NCBI GenBank assembly: GCA_020686985.1
Contig: JAJEPU010000028.1
Coordinates: 1-43,733, forward strand
From: Brotaphodocola catenula
GTDB lineage: Bacteria; Bacillota; Clostridia; Lachnospirales; Lachnospiraceae
Direction of reading: 5' to 3'
Length of the DNA: 43,733 bases
Of the stretch, positions 1 to 7,781 are shown piece after piece (position 1 is the first letter of the stretch; each line of letters starts with the position of its first letter). Below the pieces are notes generated by a model. The model worked only from the letters and a program-made list of their open reading frames with translations, did no database searches and had not been told where the DNA came from. The translations under genes and the position numbers were made by a program.

Positions 1-19
1 GGACTGTGTTTATAAGGGA

Positions 20-55
20 TGGGATTGAAATCACAACCGATTTCGATCCCATTTT
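20..55 (+). terminator. Hairpin, probable terminator of an upstream gene
   Basis: A 13-bp stem with one mismatch pairs positions 20-32 with 39-51 around a six-base loop, and is followed by TTTT. It sits at the window edge and probably ends transcription of a gene lying to the left. A second hairpin (67-113) follows directly. Confidence 0.5.
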
Positions 56-66
56 GACATAAAGCA

Positions 67-123
67 GGGCTACCGCCCAGCAAAAATATTTGCTAATGCG
101 ACAGCCCCTTTTTGGGCTTTTTT
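67..123 (+). repeat. Terminator-like nested hairpin repeat, copy 1
   Basis: The outer stem pairs AGGGCT (66-71) with AGCCCCT (103-109). The inner stem AGCAAA/TTTGCT (79-84 / 89-94) encloses AATA. A T-run follows at 109-113. A near-identical ~45-bp unit lies at 11508-11554 after a glycosyltransferase relic, so this is a dispersed repeat as well as a possible terminator. Confidence 0.6.
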
Positions 124-180
124 AGAACCTTTTAGAATTTTGGATGATGGAATCTGTGCCTGTTCGTATGATCGAAAGAT

Positions 181-417
181 TCACCGGAACATATTTGTGA
201 TCTCATGAAAGAGTGCGATGTCGCTCTGCTTGATCTTGATGTTGGAGACGAGTTCTTCGCCCTCAGGTGTTGTCACCTTGAATTCGATCACGGTTCCCTC
301 TTTGATTCCACGTTTGCTGACTGCGGAGAGAAAGAGCGGGAAACGTGGATGATTGGATTTAAAACGTTCCCAGGCAGATTTTAACTGAAGAAGTTTTAAT
401 GGATTGATTGGACTCAT
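181..417 (-). CDS. Small conserved-looking protein of unknown function (78 aa)
   Basis: The 78-residue product has no signal peptide and no membrane segment. It opens with a basic, aromatic helix-like part (LLQLKSAWERF, about residues 9-19), then a proline-rich stretch, then a short segment that looks beta-rich (VIEFKVTTPEGEEL, about 43-56). I do not recognise a named family. The reading frame is supported by a good ribosome site, AAAAGGAGC at 429-437, about 11 bases before the ATG at 417-415. It stands alone on the minus strand, diverging from the acyltransferase at 597, and its 3' side faces the hairpin repeats at 20-113. Proteins of this size and composition are common in Lachnospiraceae, but I assign no function. 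Confidence 0.7.
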   Translation of the reverse strand: MSPINPLKLLQLKSAWERFKSNHPRFPLFLSAVSKRGIKEGTVIEFKVTTPEGEELVSNIKIKQSDIALFHEITNMFR

Positions 418-513
418 TTGTATAAAAAGCTCCTTTTAAATTTAATAGCTTATATTATATCCGGATTTAAGAGAATTCACAATCTTTTTACTTCGCTCAA
501 AACTATAATATTG

Positions 514-543
514 TTGCAATAAGAGTGGTGAATAAGATATAAT
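514..543 (+). promoter_or_regulatory. Sigma-A type promoter for the acyltransferase gene
   Basis: TTGCAA (514-519) and TATAAT (538-543) are separated by 18 bases, about 54 bases before the ATG at 597. The -10 box is perfect and the -35 matches four of six positions. Confidence 0.55.
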
Positions 544-596
544 CAATCTAAAATATTTACTCCCGAAAAAATCATGTGAGGAGGCTATAAAATATA

Positions 597-1130
597 ATGA
601 AAATAAGTCGACTTCCACAATATATTTATATAGAGTGGGTAAAACATGGCTTGAATAAACATGGAAATTACTGTAAATTCCAAAATAGAGCGTTACCTCT
701 TTCTTCACAGATTGAATGTGAAAATGGTGCTCAGTACAAGATTGAAGGACTGATTTTGAAACATAGATGCAGTTTAAGACTCAGAAAGGGCAGTGCCTTA
801 AATATAGGCAAGAATGTCTCATTTAATAATAATTGTACATTAACCTGCCGTGGCAAGATTTCTATTGGAGACGATACAAACATTGGACCTAATTGTGCAA
901 TATTTGATCATGATCACGATTATAGGTCAAGCGACAGAAAGGGCAATTTCAAAGTCGGATCAATCACGATTGGGAAAAATGTTTGGATTGGAGCTAATGT
1001 TACAATATTAAAAGATAGTGTGATAGGGGATAATTGTGTTGTTGGAGCTGGCAGTGTTGTAAAGGGTAAATACCGTGAGAATACGGTCATTGCAGGAAAT
1101 CCGGCGGTGGAAAAGAAAGTAATCGAATAA
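597..1130 (+). CDS. Left-handed beta-helix (hexapeptide-repeat) O-acyltransferase
   Basis: A 177-residue cytoplasmic protein of the WbbJ/maltose acetyltransferase type, which moves an acyl group, usually acetyl from acetyl-CoA, to a sugar hydroxyl. Isoleucine/valine-rich hexapeptide turns run from about residue 66 to 160 (for example ISIGDDTNIGPNC, ITIGKNVWIGANVTI, SVIGDNCVVGAGSVV). The expected catalytic histidines lie in FDHDHDY (about residues 103-109), and the typical C-terminal GNPA motif is present near 168. The ribosome site GAGGAGG (578-584) is 12 bases from the ATG. The gene is monocistronic and clearly more AT-rich than malQ downstream, which suggests horizontal arrival, perhaps from a capsule or exopolysaccharide cluster. 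The acceptor cannot be told from sequence. Confidence 0.85.
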   Translation: MKISRLPQYIYIEWVKHGLNKHGNYCKFQNRALPLSSQIECENGAQYKIEGLILKHRCSLRLRKGSALNIGKNVSFNNNCTLTCRGKISIGDDTNIGPNCAIFDHDHDYRSSDRKGNFKVGSITIGKNVWIGANVTILKDSVIGDNCVVGAGSVVKGKYRENTVIAGNPAVEKKVIE

Positions 1131-1188
1131 CAAATAATAGAAACCAGGTGATTGTTGAGATTGCCTTGGGGAGAAAAGAGGAACGTGT

Positions 1189-2745
1189 ATGGAAAAGAGA
1201 GGATGTGGCATGCTACTTCCGGTAGCGAGCCTTCCGTCAAAGTATGGAATCGGAGCATTTTCAAAAGAAGCCTATGAGTTTGTCGATAAACTTGTGAAGG
1301 TGGGACAGCAGTACTGGCAGATCTTGCCGTTGGGACCGACGGGCTATGGGGATTCTCCGTATCAGGCATTTGGTGCGTTCGCAGGAAATCCATACTTTAT
1401 TGACTTAGAGCAGTTGATTGAAGCTGGTCTGCTGACCGAAGAGGAATGCCAGATGGCAGACTTCGGAAGTGATGACCGCGATATCGATTATGGAAAGATT
1501 TACGAGAATCGATTCCCGCTTCTGAAGAAAGCGTTTTTGCGCTGGGAGGAACAGCAGAAGAAGGCAGGGCTGGATGAGAAAGAAATCCGGAAGTACTTAA
1601 AGAAACAACTCCGTGCAGAGACGAGAGATTACTGTTTCTATATGGCGCTGAAGAATCAGTTCGGAGGAAAGAGCTTCAGCGAGTGGGACAAGGATATTCG
1701 TACCCGCGAGGATGATGCGCTCAAGCATTATAAGAAAGAGCTGGGAGAAGAGATTGCATTCTATGAGTTCCAGCAGATGATTTTTGAGAAGCAGTGGAAG
1801 GCACTCAAGACTTATGCAAATGAGCGTGGAATCCGCATCATCGGAGATATTCCGATCTATGTGGCATCGGACAGCGCAGACAGCTGGGCGCATCCGGAGC
1901 TTTTCCAGTTCGATGAGGACTGTCGCCCGACCGCGGTTGCAGGATGCCCGCCGGATGCTTTTTCTGCAACCGGACAGCTTTGGGGCAATCCGCTCTATCG
2001 GTGGGATTATCATAAAAAGACGGGATATTCCTGGTGGATGGATCGCATGGAGTACAGTTTTGAACTTTATGATGTCGTTCGTGTCGACCATTTCCGTGGA
2101 TTTGATGCCTATTATTCGATTCCGGCGGGATCAAAGACCGCAGAGTTTGGTCACTGGGAGGACGGCCCGGGATATAACCTTTTCAAGAAGATGAAAGAAC
2201 GTTTTGGAACTCTTGATATCATTGCCGAGGATCTTGGATTTTTGACTCCATCGGTATTTAAACTTGTGGAAAAGACGGGATTTCCGGGAATGAAGGTTCT
2301 GGAATTTGCCTTCGACGGAGGTCCGGGAAATCAGTACCTGCCACATCACTATGAGAAGAACTGTGTGGTGTATACAGGAACGCATGACAACATGACGCTT
2401 CAGGGCTGGTATCATGAGCTGAGCCCGGAGACGAAAAAATTTGCGGTAAATTATCTCGGAAATGAGCGGACTCCTCAGGGGGAGATCCACTGGGATTACA
2501 TTCGCCTTGCGCTCGCAAGTACAGCTCGCCTTGCCGTGATTCCGGTTCAGGATTATCTCGGACTTGGAAACCGTGCGAGAATCAATGAGCCGTCCACACT
2601 CGGAAAGAACTGGCGTTGGAGAATGAAGACGGGAGATCTGACGGAGGAGATTCTTGAGCGGTGCAGACAGATGGCGGAGCAGTACAGCCGTGTGCCGGAG
2701 GATAAGCAGGAAGATGAGCCGGAAAAAGATTTAGAGAAAATGTGA
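1189..2745 (+). CDS. malQ: 4-alpha-glucanotransferase (amylomaltase, GH77)
   Basis: A 518-residue cytoplasmic GH77 enzyme that transfers alpha-1,4-glucan segments between malto-oligosaccharides and releases glucose. The family motifs are intact: VRVDHFRGF with the nucleophile Asp300, IIAEDLG with acid/base Glu347, and YTGTHDNMT with the transition-state Asp400. The PLGPTGYGDSPYQ substrate-loop motif is near residue 47 and DIPIYVASDSADSW near 218. Length is normal for the bacterial short form. A purine-rich ribosome site (AAAAGAGGA, 1174-1182) precedes the ATG. The last ~15 residues are highly acidic and look like a non-conserved tail. It is followed by a terminator shared with the convergent gene. 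It could process maltodextrins or glycogen, together with the GH31 glucosidase at 33914, though the two are far apart. Confidence 0.95.
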   Translation: MEKRGCGMLLPVASLPSKYGIGAFSKEAYEFVDKLVKVGQQYWQILPLGPTGYGDSPYQAFGAFAGNPYFIDLEQLIEAGLLTEEECQMADFGSDDRDIDYGKIYENRFPLLKKAFLRWEEQQKKAGLDEKEIRKYLKKQLRAETRDYCFYMALKNQFGGKSFSEWDKDIRTREDDALKHYKKELGEEIAFYEFQQMIFEKQWKALKTYANERGIRIIGDIPIYVASDSADSWAHPELFQFDEDCRPTAVAGCPPDAFSATGQLWGNPLYRWDYHKKTGYSWWMDRMEYSFELYDVVRVDHFRGFDAYYSIPAGSKTAEFGHWEDGPGYNLFKKMKERFGTLDIIAEDLGFLTPSVFKLVEKTGFPGMKVLEFAFDGGPGNQYLPHHYEKNCVVYTGTHDNMTLQGWYHELSPETKKFAVNYLGNERTPQGEIHWDYIRLALASTARLAVIPVQDYLGLGNRARINEPSTLGKNWRWRMKTGDLTEEILERCRQMAEQYSRVPEDKQEDEPEKDLEKM

Positions 2746-2827
2746 GCATCAAGTGAAAAACACTGTATAAAAATAATGCCCAAAACAAAATAAGGAAATC
2801 AAAATAGATAAAATAAAATGAGCAAAG

Positions 2828-2880
2828 AAAAAGCTGTCCGTTTCGGTTCCCTTGCGAAACCAAAATAGACAGCTTTTTTT
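2828..2880. terminator. Rho-independent terminator between convergent genes
   Basis: AAAGCTGTC (2830-2838) pairs with GACAGCTTT (2869-2877). An inner TTTCG/CGAAA stem lies inside. A run of T on one side and of A on the other lets it serve both malQ and the minus-strand gene ending at 2925. Confidence 0.85.
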
Positions 2881-2924
2881 ATTCGTTGAAATCATCCCAA
2901 CGGGAAAGGATTTTAATCTTAATC

Positions 2925-3800
2925 TTACTGGAGATCAAGAACAAGTCCATCCTCGGATTCTTCCTCGCTCGAAGATTCCGTCGTTGTTTTATCTGTGTCG
3001 GTGATAGAACGTTCACTGATGGATGTTGTAGACTCTGTCTTGTCTGAATCAGAGATCACAGCGTCATTCTGATCGGTCCCTCCGGGAAGAATCGTCTCAG
3101 TCTCGCCTTCACCGATCTGGTGAAGCGGGCCATCTGAGGACTCCAAAGATTCTGCCATTCCGCTTTTGTGAATCATATAACTGCGCTGAACTTCATTTCC
3201 TGCCTTGTCCAGAGCGGTGATCTGAATTCCATTGCTTCCCACCTTGTAGGAGATGATGCCGGAGGAACGGTCAAAGACAAGCGGTTCAATCGACTGTCCG
3301 TCAGCGTTTACAGCCTTGATCGAGTCAAAGTTGACTCCGGACTGGCTGTCGTTGACATTCAGGGTCAGAATGTCTTTGTCGAACTTCGGAGAGTCGAAGG
3401 TCGGCGGAACATCGTCGAGAACGTTGACATGGTCGAAAAACTGTCCGAACATTCCGTTGATATTTGTGATGTCAGCCTCCACAGAACCATTTTTGTTGAC
3501 GGTCACGACATAGGAACGCTTGGATTCCTGAGTCATCTCAAGCGGAGTTCCATCGAGCGTTACCTCAAGAGATTTTACTGGGAACAGGGAGGTAACCTGA
3601 ACCCGAACCTGAGTAGTCAGATAGTCCTGTGTGTCTGCGACTTCAATCGTAAGTTTTGGGGAAGTCGTCACACAGTAAAAAAGAATTCCGTTAAAAATCA
3701 GAAACGGAAGGACATAAAAAAGCAGTACATGCCGAAACCCATCGGATCTTCTCCGGGTATGGCTGGACTGCCGACTGGATTGATTCTGATATGATCCCAT
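2925..3800 (-). CDS. Membrane-anchored extracellular protein with Ig-like region, unknown function
   Basis: The 291-residue product starts at the ATG at 3800-3798, chosen because AAGGAGTG lies just upstream; the frame stays open to 3896 but without a ribosome site. A short basic, Ser/Gln-rich cytoplasmic head (about 25 residues) is followed by one membrane helix (LLFYVLPFLIFNGILF, about 26-41). The rest should be outside the cell. About 45-210 looks like one or two beta-sandwich Ig-like modules, with phrases typical of such folds (VKSLEVTLDG, DVPPTF, NVNDSQSGV, ITALDKAGNEV). The last ~75 residues are a Ser/Thr/Glu/Asp-rich low-complexity tail with no sortase motif. No enzymatic motif is visible. 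It is convergent with malQ and divergent from the alarmone hydrolase. A role at the cell surface or wall is an inference from topology only. Confidence 0.8.
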   Translation of the reverse strand: MGSYQNQSSRQSSHTRRRSDGFRHVLLFYVLPFLIFNGILFYCVTTSPKLTIEVADTQDYLTTQVRVQVTSLFPVKSLEVTLDGTPLEMTQESKRSYVVTVNKNGSVEADITNINGMFGQFFDHVNVLDDVPPTFDSPKFDKDILTLNVNDSQSGVNFDSIKAVNADGQSIEPLVFDRSSGIISYKVGSNGIQITALDKAGNEVQRSYMIHKSGMAESLESSDGPLHQIGEGETETILPGGTDQNDAVISDSDKTESTTSISERSITDTDKTTTESSSEEESEDGLVLDLQ

Positions 3801-3921
3801 AGAACACTCCTTATTTCCAGGCTGATGCCTTGATTTCTGCACATAAGCATAACAGAAAAACAGGGCTTTTACAAGAAAAGATTTTCTTACAATCATTCTT
3901 TTCAGTCACAATCAGGTATGA

Positions 3922-3927
3922 TATAAT
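3922..3927 (+). promoter_or_regulatory. Probable -10 box upstream of the HD hydrolase
   Basis: A perfect TATAAT lies 88 bases before the ATG at 4015. No convincing -35 hexamer is present at 16-18 bases upstream, so this is a partial call. Confidence 0.4.
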
Positions 3928-4014
3928 GAGCGCAAAAGAAAAAATTAAAATTATCATTCATAAAAGAAAACGGGGGCGTGTCAGGGCGGGCTGACCGGTG
4001 TGAAAGGAAGTACG

Positions 4015-4581
4015 ATGATCGAGAGAGCAGCGGAATTTGCGACAGAGGCACATGAGGGTGTGATGAGAAAAGGAAGCAAAGTTCCTTACATCTATCATCC
4101 GATGGAGGTAGCGCTGATTGTAGCGCTTTTGACGACGGATGAGGAAGTGATCTCAGCGGCATATCTGCATGATGTGCTGGAAGATACAGAAGTGACTCCT
4201 GAAGAACTGGAGGAGGCTTTTGGACCGAGAGTGAGAAGTTTGGTAGAATCAGAGAGTGAGAACAAGGAATTGACCTGGAAAGAGCGAAAGGGAGCGACGA
4301 TTGAGCGTTTGAAGACGGCATCGTTAGAGACAAAGATTCTTACGCTAGGGGACAAGTTGAGTAATATGCGTTCGACTGCCCGTGATTATATGGTGGAGGG
4401 TGAGAACATCTGGCAGCGCTTTCATGAGACGAGACCGGAGTGTCATCGCTGGTATCTTGAAGGGATTTTGGAAGGCTTGAAAGAGCTTGAGAATACCTCA
4501 GCATATCAGGAACTTGTGCGCCTCTACCACTTTGTCTATGAGGGCAAGTGGGGACTGATGACGCCGGAAAAGAAAGAATGA
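4015..4581 (+). CDS. HD-domain small alarmone hydrolase (MESH1/RelA-SpoT hydrolase type)
   Basis: A 188-residue stand-alone HD protein resembling the hydrolase half of Rel/SpoT. Such proteins are metal-dependent and remove the 3'-pyrophosphate of (p)ppGpp. The metal and catalytic set is visible: His28 (YHP), His52-Asp53 (LHD), Glu56-Asp57 (the ED pair used in ppGpp hydrolysis) and Asp113 in LGDKLSNMRS. There is no synthetase, TGS or ACT domain. I chose the ATG at 4015 because AAAGGAA lies seven bases upstream; a GTG at 4000 is in frame but has no ribosome site. The DUF3006-like gene follows 21 bases later and is probably co-transcribed. A RelQ-type synthetase is encoded at 16159. An HD hydrolase with a different nucleotide substrate remains possible. 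Confidence 0.85.
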   Translation: MIERAAEFATEAHEGVMRKGSKVPYIYHPMEVALIVALLTTDEEVISAAYLHDVLEDTEVTPEELEEAFGPRVRSLVESESENKELTWKERKGATIERLKTASLETKILTLGDKLSNMRSTARDYMVEGENIWQRFHETRPECHRWYLEGILEGLKELENTSAYQELVRLYHFVYEGKWGLMTPEKKE

Positions 4582-4602
4582 TGGAGGAGAGGAAAAAGAA
4601 CG

Positions 4603-4773
4603 ATGGAACCACGCGAATATGTAGTAGAACAGATAGATGGAGATTATGCGCATTTGAGAAGAACGGATGCACAGGAGGAAGAACTCAAGCTGGTGGCGCG
4701 CGCCCTGCTTCCGGATGGGATTATGGAGGGAAGCCGTCTTCATTATGAGATGCTGGAATATACGTTGGCATAA
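4603..4773 (+). CDS. DUF3006-like small protein (56 aa)
   Basis: A short gene of 56 codons, ATG at 4603 to TAA at 4771-4773, with GGAGAGGAAA (4584-4593) as ribosome site. The product reads VVEQIDGDYAHLRR at residues 7-20 and LLPDGIMEGSRLHYEM at about 35-50. This matches the general plan of DUF3006 proteins: an opening strand with a D-G-x-x-A turn, then a LP-x-G-x-x-EG element, predicted to form a small beta-barrel. Function of that family is unknown. It lies 21 bases after the alarmone hydrolase and probably shares its transcript. It is acidic in the middle (AQEEEL) and has no membrane segment or cysteine. Confidence 0.75.
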   Translation: MEPREYVVEQIDGDYAHLRRTDAQEEELKLVARALLPDGIMEGSRLHYEMLEYTLA

Positions 4774-4880
4774 GCCAAGACAGCGCAGATGTCCCTCCAT
4801 TTGTTATCGTATAGATAGGGGGACAAAAGTGATTAACTGATTATCGAAAATTTTATTCTTTATATTTTATTTTGGGAAAA

Positions 4881-4927
4881 AGTCTGATGCGAGAGTCTAA
4901 TAGGATTCCGCATGCAGGCTTTTTTTG
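4881..4927 (+). terminator. Rho-independent terminator before the calcium ATPase
   Basis: AGTCTGATGCG (4881-4891) pairs with CGCATGCAGGCT (4909-4920) with one bulge, followed by TTTTTT. It closes the hydrolase/DUF3006 transcript. The 107 bases between 4773 and 4881 hold a second imperfect hairpin (TGTCCC 4790-4795 with GGGACA 4820-4825) and no gene. Confidence 0.65.
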
Positions 4928-4979
4928 CGTCATATGATGTAAGAGTCTGAACCGAAAAGGAAAGGGATGGCGTGGCAGG

Positions 4980-7700
4980 ATGGGTGAATGGTATCGGTAT
5001 TCGGGGAAGGAAGTGTGCAGACAATTTCAGGTATCGGAGCATGGACTGAGCAAAAAACAGGCGGAAAAGCGCCTTGTACAGATTGGTGAAAACTGCCTGA
5101 GCGGGCAGAGAGAGAAGAAAGTCTGGCAGGTTTTTGCGGAACAGTTTGCGGATCTGCTTGTATGGATTCTTCTTGGTGCGGGGATAATTTCTGCACTGTC
5201 AGGAGATTTTGAGAGTACGGCAGTGATCGGGGCAGTGTTGATTTTGAATGCAGTCCTGGGAACGGTTCAGCATGAAAAGGCGAGAAAGTCTTTGGAGAGT
5301 CTCAGAGCGATGTCTGTACCGTCTGCCCATGTTCTGCGGGACGGAACTGTCATCGAAATTCCATCGCGTGCCATTGTTCCGGGGGATCTGCTGATCTTGT
5401 CTGCGGGAGATTTGGTCTCAGCAGACGGTCGGGTTTTGGAGTCGCATGGTCTTCGGGTGAATGAGAGTGCATTGACCGGTGAGGCGGAGAGTGCCTGTAA
5501 GCAGGAGCAGGTTATTTTGGCAGGTATTTCCGAGCGCAACCGCACAGATGATAAGATTAGAGATTATAATCATCTCGCAGAGCACTCAGGAGATTACCAA
5601 GAAGATGGATCAATCGGAATCGGGGATCAGACCAATATGGTATTTTCGGGATCGCTTGTGACAGCGGGGCGGGGAATCGCAGTTGTGACGGCGACCGGAA
5701 TGAAGACGGAAATTGGAAAGATTGCCGGAATGATGAATGAGACGCAGGAGAAGGAGACTCCTCTTGAACTTTCAATGGAGCGTTTCGGGAGTCGGCTGGC
5801 GGGAGGAATTCTGATTATCTGTGCGCTGATCTTTGTGTTGAGTCTGTACCGAAGGATGCCTGTTCTCGAGGCGTTGATGTTTGCTGTAGCTCTTGCCGTT
5901 GCCGCGATTCCGGAGGCACTCGGCTCGATTGTGACGATTGTGCAGGCGATGGGAACACAACAGATGGCGAAAGAGCATGCGATCATCAAGGATTTGAAAG
6001 CGGTGGAGAGCCTTGGCTGTGTGTCGGTGATCTGTTCGGATAAGACGGGGACGCTGACGCGCAACCAGATGCATGTGGAAGAATTTTGGAGCGGTGGGCG
6101 AGGTGTGAAGAACGGGGCAGAGAGTGAGAGCATGCTTCTTTTAGCTTCTGTTCTGAACAATGACGGTCATGGCGAAATCGGTGATCCGATGGAGAAGGCA
6201 CTTTTGAAAAATGCGGGGCAGGCAGGAATCGCAGTGGAGAAATTGCAGAGGGAATACCCGCGCGTGGATGAGATTCCGTTTGATTCGAGGCGAAAGAGGA
6301 TGACGACTCTGCATGCTTGCCCGGATGGAGCGGAACTTTTGATTGTGAAAGGAGCGTGGGAGGTGGTGATTGAACTCTGCACGGAGATTCAGACCCCGAC
6401 GGGAGTTCGAACAATGGATGCAGGGTGGCGAAGGCAGATTGCACAGGAGACAGCAAGTTGGGCGAAAAATGGATTTCGCATTCTGGCATTTGCATTTCGC
6501 AAGAGTAAGGAGAGGGAGGCGAGCCGAGAAAGAGGATTAAGATATGGTGAGAAATTAGAGCGAATTGATAGTAGGGACAGGGTAGATAAGAAAAATCTGA
6601 TATTTCTTGGGATGGTGGCATTTTTAGATCCTCCGCGTGCGGAATCTCAGATGGCGGTTGCGACGGCAAAGCGGGCAGGAATCCGGACGATTATGATTAC
6701 GGGAGATCACAAAGGCACGGCGGAGGCGATTGCAGAGAAAGTCGGAATTAAAGATCCCAACCGAAACGACCAAACTGTAACGGGAGCGGAACTTGATCGG
6801 ATGACAGAGGAAGAGCTGATGGGAAAACTTGAGCGAATCTCGGTTTATGCGAGAGTGTCGCCGGAACACAAGATTCGGATTGTGAGAGCATGGCAGGAGC
6901 GGGGAAAGATCGTGGCAATGACGGGGGATGGAGTCAATGATGCGCCTGCGCTTCGAATGGCAGACATAGGAATTGCGATGGGAAATGGCGGGACTCAGGT
7001 GTCGCGGGATGCATCGTCGATGATTTTGACTGACGATAACTTTGCGACGATTGTGAAGGCAGTGGCAAACGGGAGAAATGTCTACCGGAATATCCGCCAT
7101 GCGATTGAATTTCTGCTGTCGGGAAACATGGCGGGGATTCTTTGTGTATTGTATACATCAATCCTTGCTCTCCCTGTTCCATTTGAACCGGTTCACCTGC
7201 TTTTCATCAATCTGGTGACGGATTCGCTTCCGGCAATTGCGATTGGAATGGAAGCGCAGGAGGAGGGACTTCTCGATCTGCCTCCCCGAAATCCGAAGGA
7301 GAGCATTGTCACACGGAAACTTGCACTTGAGATTCTGTTTCAGGGTGGGCTTATCGCGTGCAGTACGATGATGGCGTATGCGGTTGGAATTCACGACAAT
7401 GCGACGACGGCGAGCACGATGGCGTTTGCATCGCTGACACTTGCCCGCCTTTTTCACGGATTCAACTGTCGGAGCCGCCATTCGCTGTGCCGGATCGGAA
7501 TTCTCAGCAATCTGTGGACTGTGCTTGCGCTGGTTGCCGGAACCGCGCTTCTCGGAGCCGTATTGTTTTTGCCGAATTTACAATCGCTGTTTGAGACCGC
7601 AGATTTGAATGTAAGGCAGACCACAGCTCTGTTTCTGATTGCACTTTTGCCGACGATCGTGATTCAGGGCGGAAAGATTCTGCGCGAAGCTCTCGAATAA
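4980..7700 (+). CDS. P-type (type IIA-like) calcium-translocating ATPase
   Basis: A 906-residue integral membrane pump that couples ATP hydrolysis to cation export, most likely Ca2+. Domain order is normal: N-terminal cation-ATPase domain (about 1-65), actuator domain with TGE at 166-168, phosphorylation motif CSDKTGT with Asp354, the P-domain MITGDH near 570 and TGDGVNDAPAL near 650. Membrane helix M6 carries NLVTDSLPAIAIG, whose Asn, Thr and Asp match the calcium ligands of SERCA-type pumps. M4 reads IPEALGSIV where SERCA-type pumps have IPEGLP. The actuator domain contains an acidic, hydrophilic insert at about 175-215, and the nucleotide domain has a charged stretch near 510-540. The start ATG lies 13 bases after AAGGAAAGGG (4957-4966). 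It is convergent with the regulator at 7782. Confidence 0.92.
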   Translation: MGEWYRYSGKEVCRQFQVSEHGLSKKQAEKRLVQIGENCLSGQREKKVWQVFAEQFADLLVWILLGAGIISALSGDFESTAVIGAVLILNAVLGTVQHEKARKSLESLRAMSVPSAHVLRDGTVIEIPSRAIVPGDLLILSAGDLVSADGRVLESHGLRVNESALTGEAESACKQEQVILAGISERNRTDDKIRDYNHLAEHSGDYQEDGSIGIGDQTNMVFSGSLVTAGRGIAVVTATGMKTEIGKIAGMMNETQEKETPLELSMERFGSRLAGGILIICALIFVLSLYRRMPVLEALMFAVALAVAAIPEALGSIVTIVQAMGTQQMAKEHAIIKDLKAVESLGCVSVICSDKTGTLTRNQMHVEEFWSGGRGVKNGAESESMLLLASVLNNDGHGEIGDPMEKALLKNAGQAGIAVEKLQREYPRVDEIPFDSRRKRMTTLHACPDGAELLIVKGAWEVVIELCTEIQTPTGVRTMDAGWRRQIAQETASWAKNGFRILAFAFRKSKEREASRERGLRYGEKLERIDSRDRVDKKNLIFLGMVAFLDPPRAESQMAVATAKRAGIRTIMITGDHKGTAEAIAEKVGIKDPNRNDQTVTGAELDRMTEEELMGKLERISVYARVSPEHKIRIVRAWQERGKIVAMTGDGVNDAPALRMADIGIAMGNGGTQVSRDASSMILTDDNFATIVKAVANGRNVYRNIRHAIEFLLSGNMAGILCVLYTSILALPVPFEPVHLLFINLVTDSLPAIAIGMEAQEEGLLDLPPRNPKESIVTRKLALEILFQGGLIACSTMMAYAVGIHDNATTASTMAFASLTLARLFHGFNCRSRHSLCRIGILSNLWTVLALVAGTALLGAVLFLPNLQSLFETADLNVRQTTALFLIALLPTIVIQGGKILREALE

Positions 7701-7727
7701 AAGGCGATTCGTTCCCCTACCCGCCTT
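7696..7727. terminator. Weak bidirectional terminator
   Basis: AAGGCG (7701-7706) pairs with CGCCTT (7722-7727) around a 15-base loop. On the minus strand it is followed by TTATT. It lies between the convergent ATPase and response regulator genes. Confidence 0.4.
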
Positions 7728-7781
7728 GATACCTTGTCTTGCAAGTGGCTTGTTACGGAATGTGCATGTGCATTGCGGAAT

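Noticed and set aside
920-1393. 157-codon minus-strand open frame
   Set aside because: It spans the end of the acyltransferase and the start of malQ in antisense, with low-complexity Ser/Pro/Leu content.
3168-3794. 208-codon plus-strand open frame opposite the Ig-like gene
   Set aside because: The minus-strand gene has a ribosome site, membrane helix and Ig-like composition; the plus frame has none.
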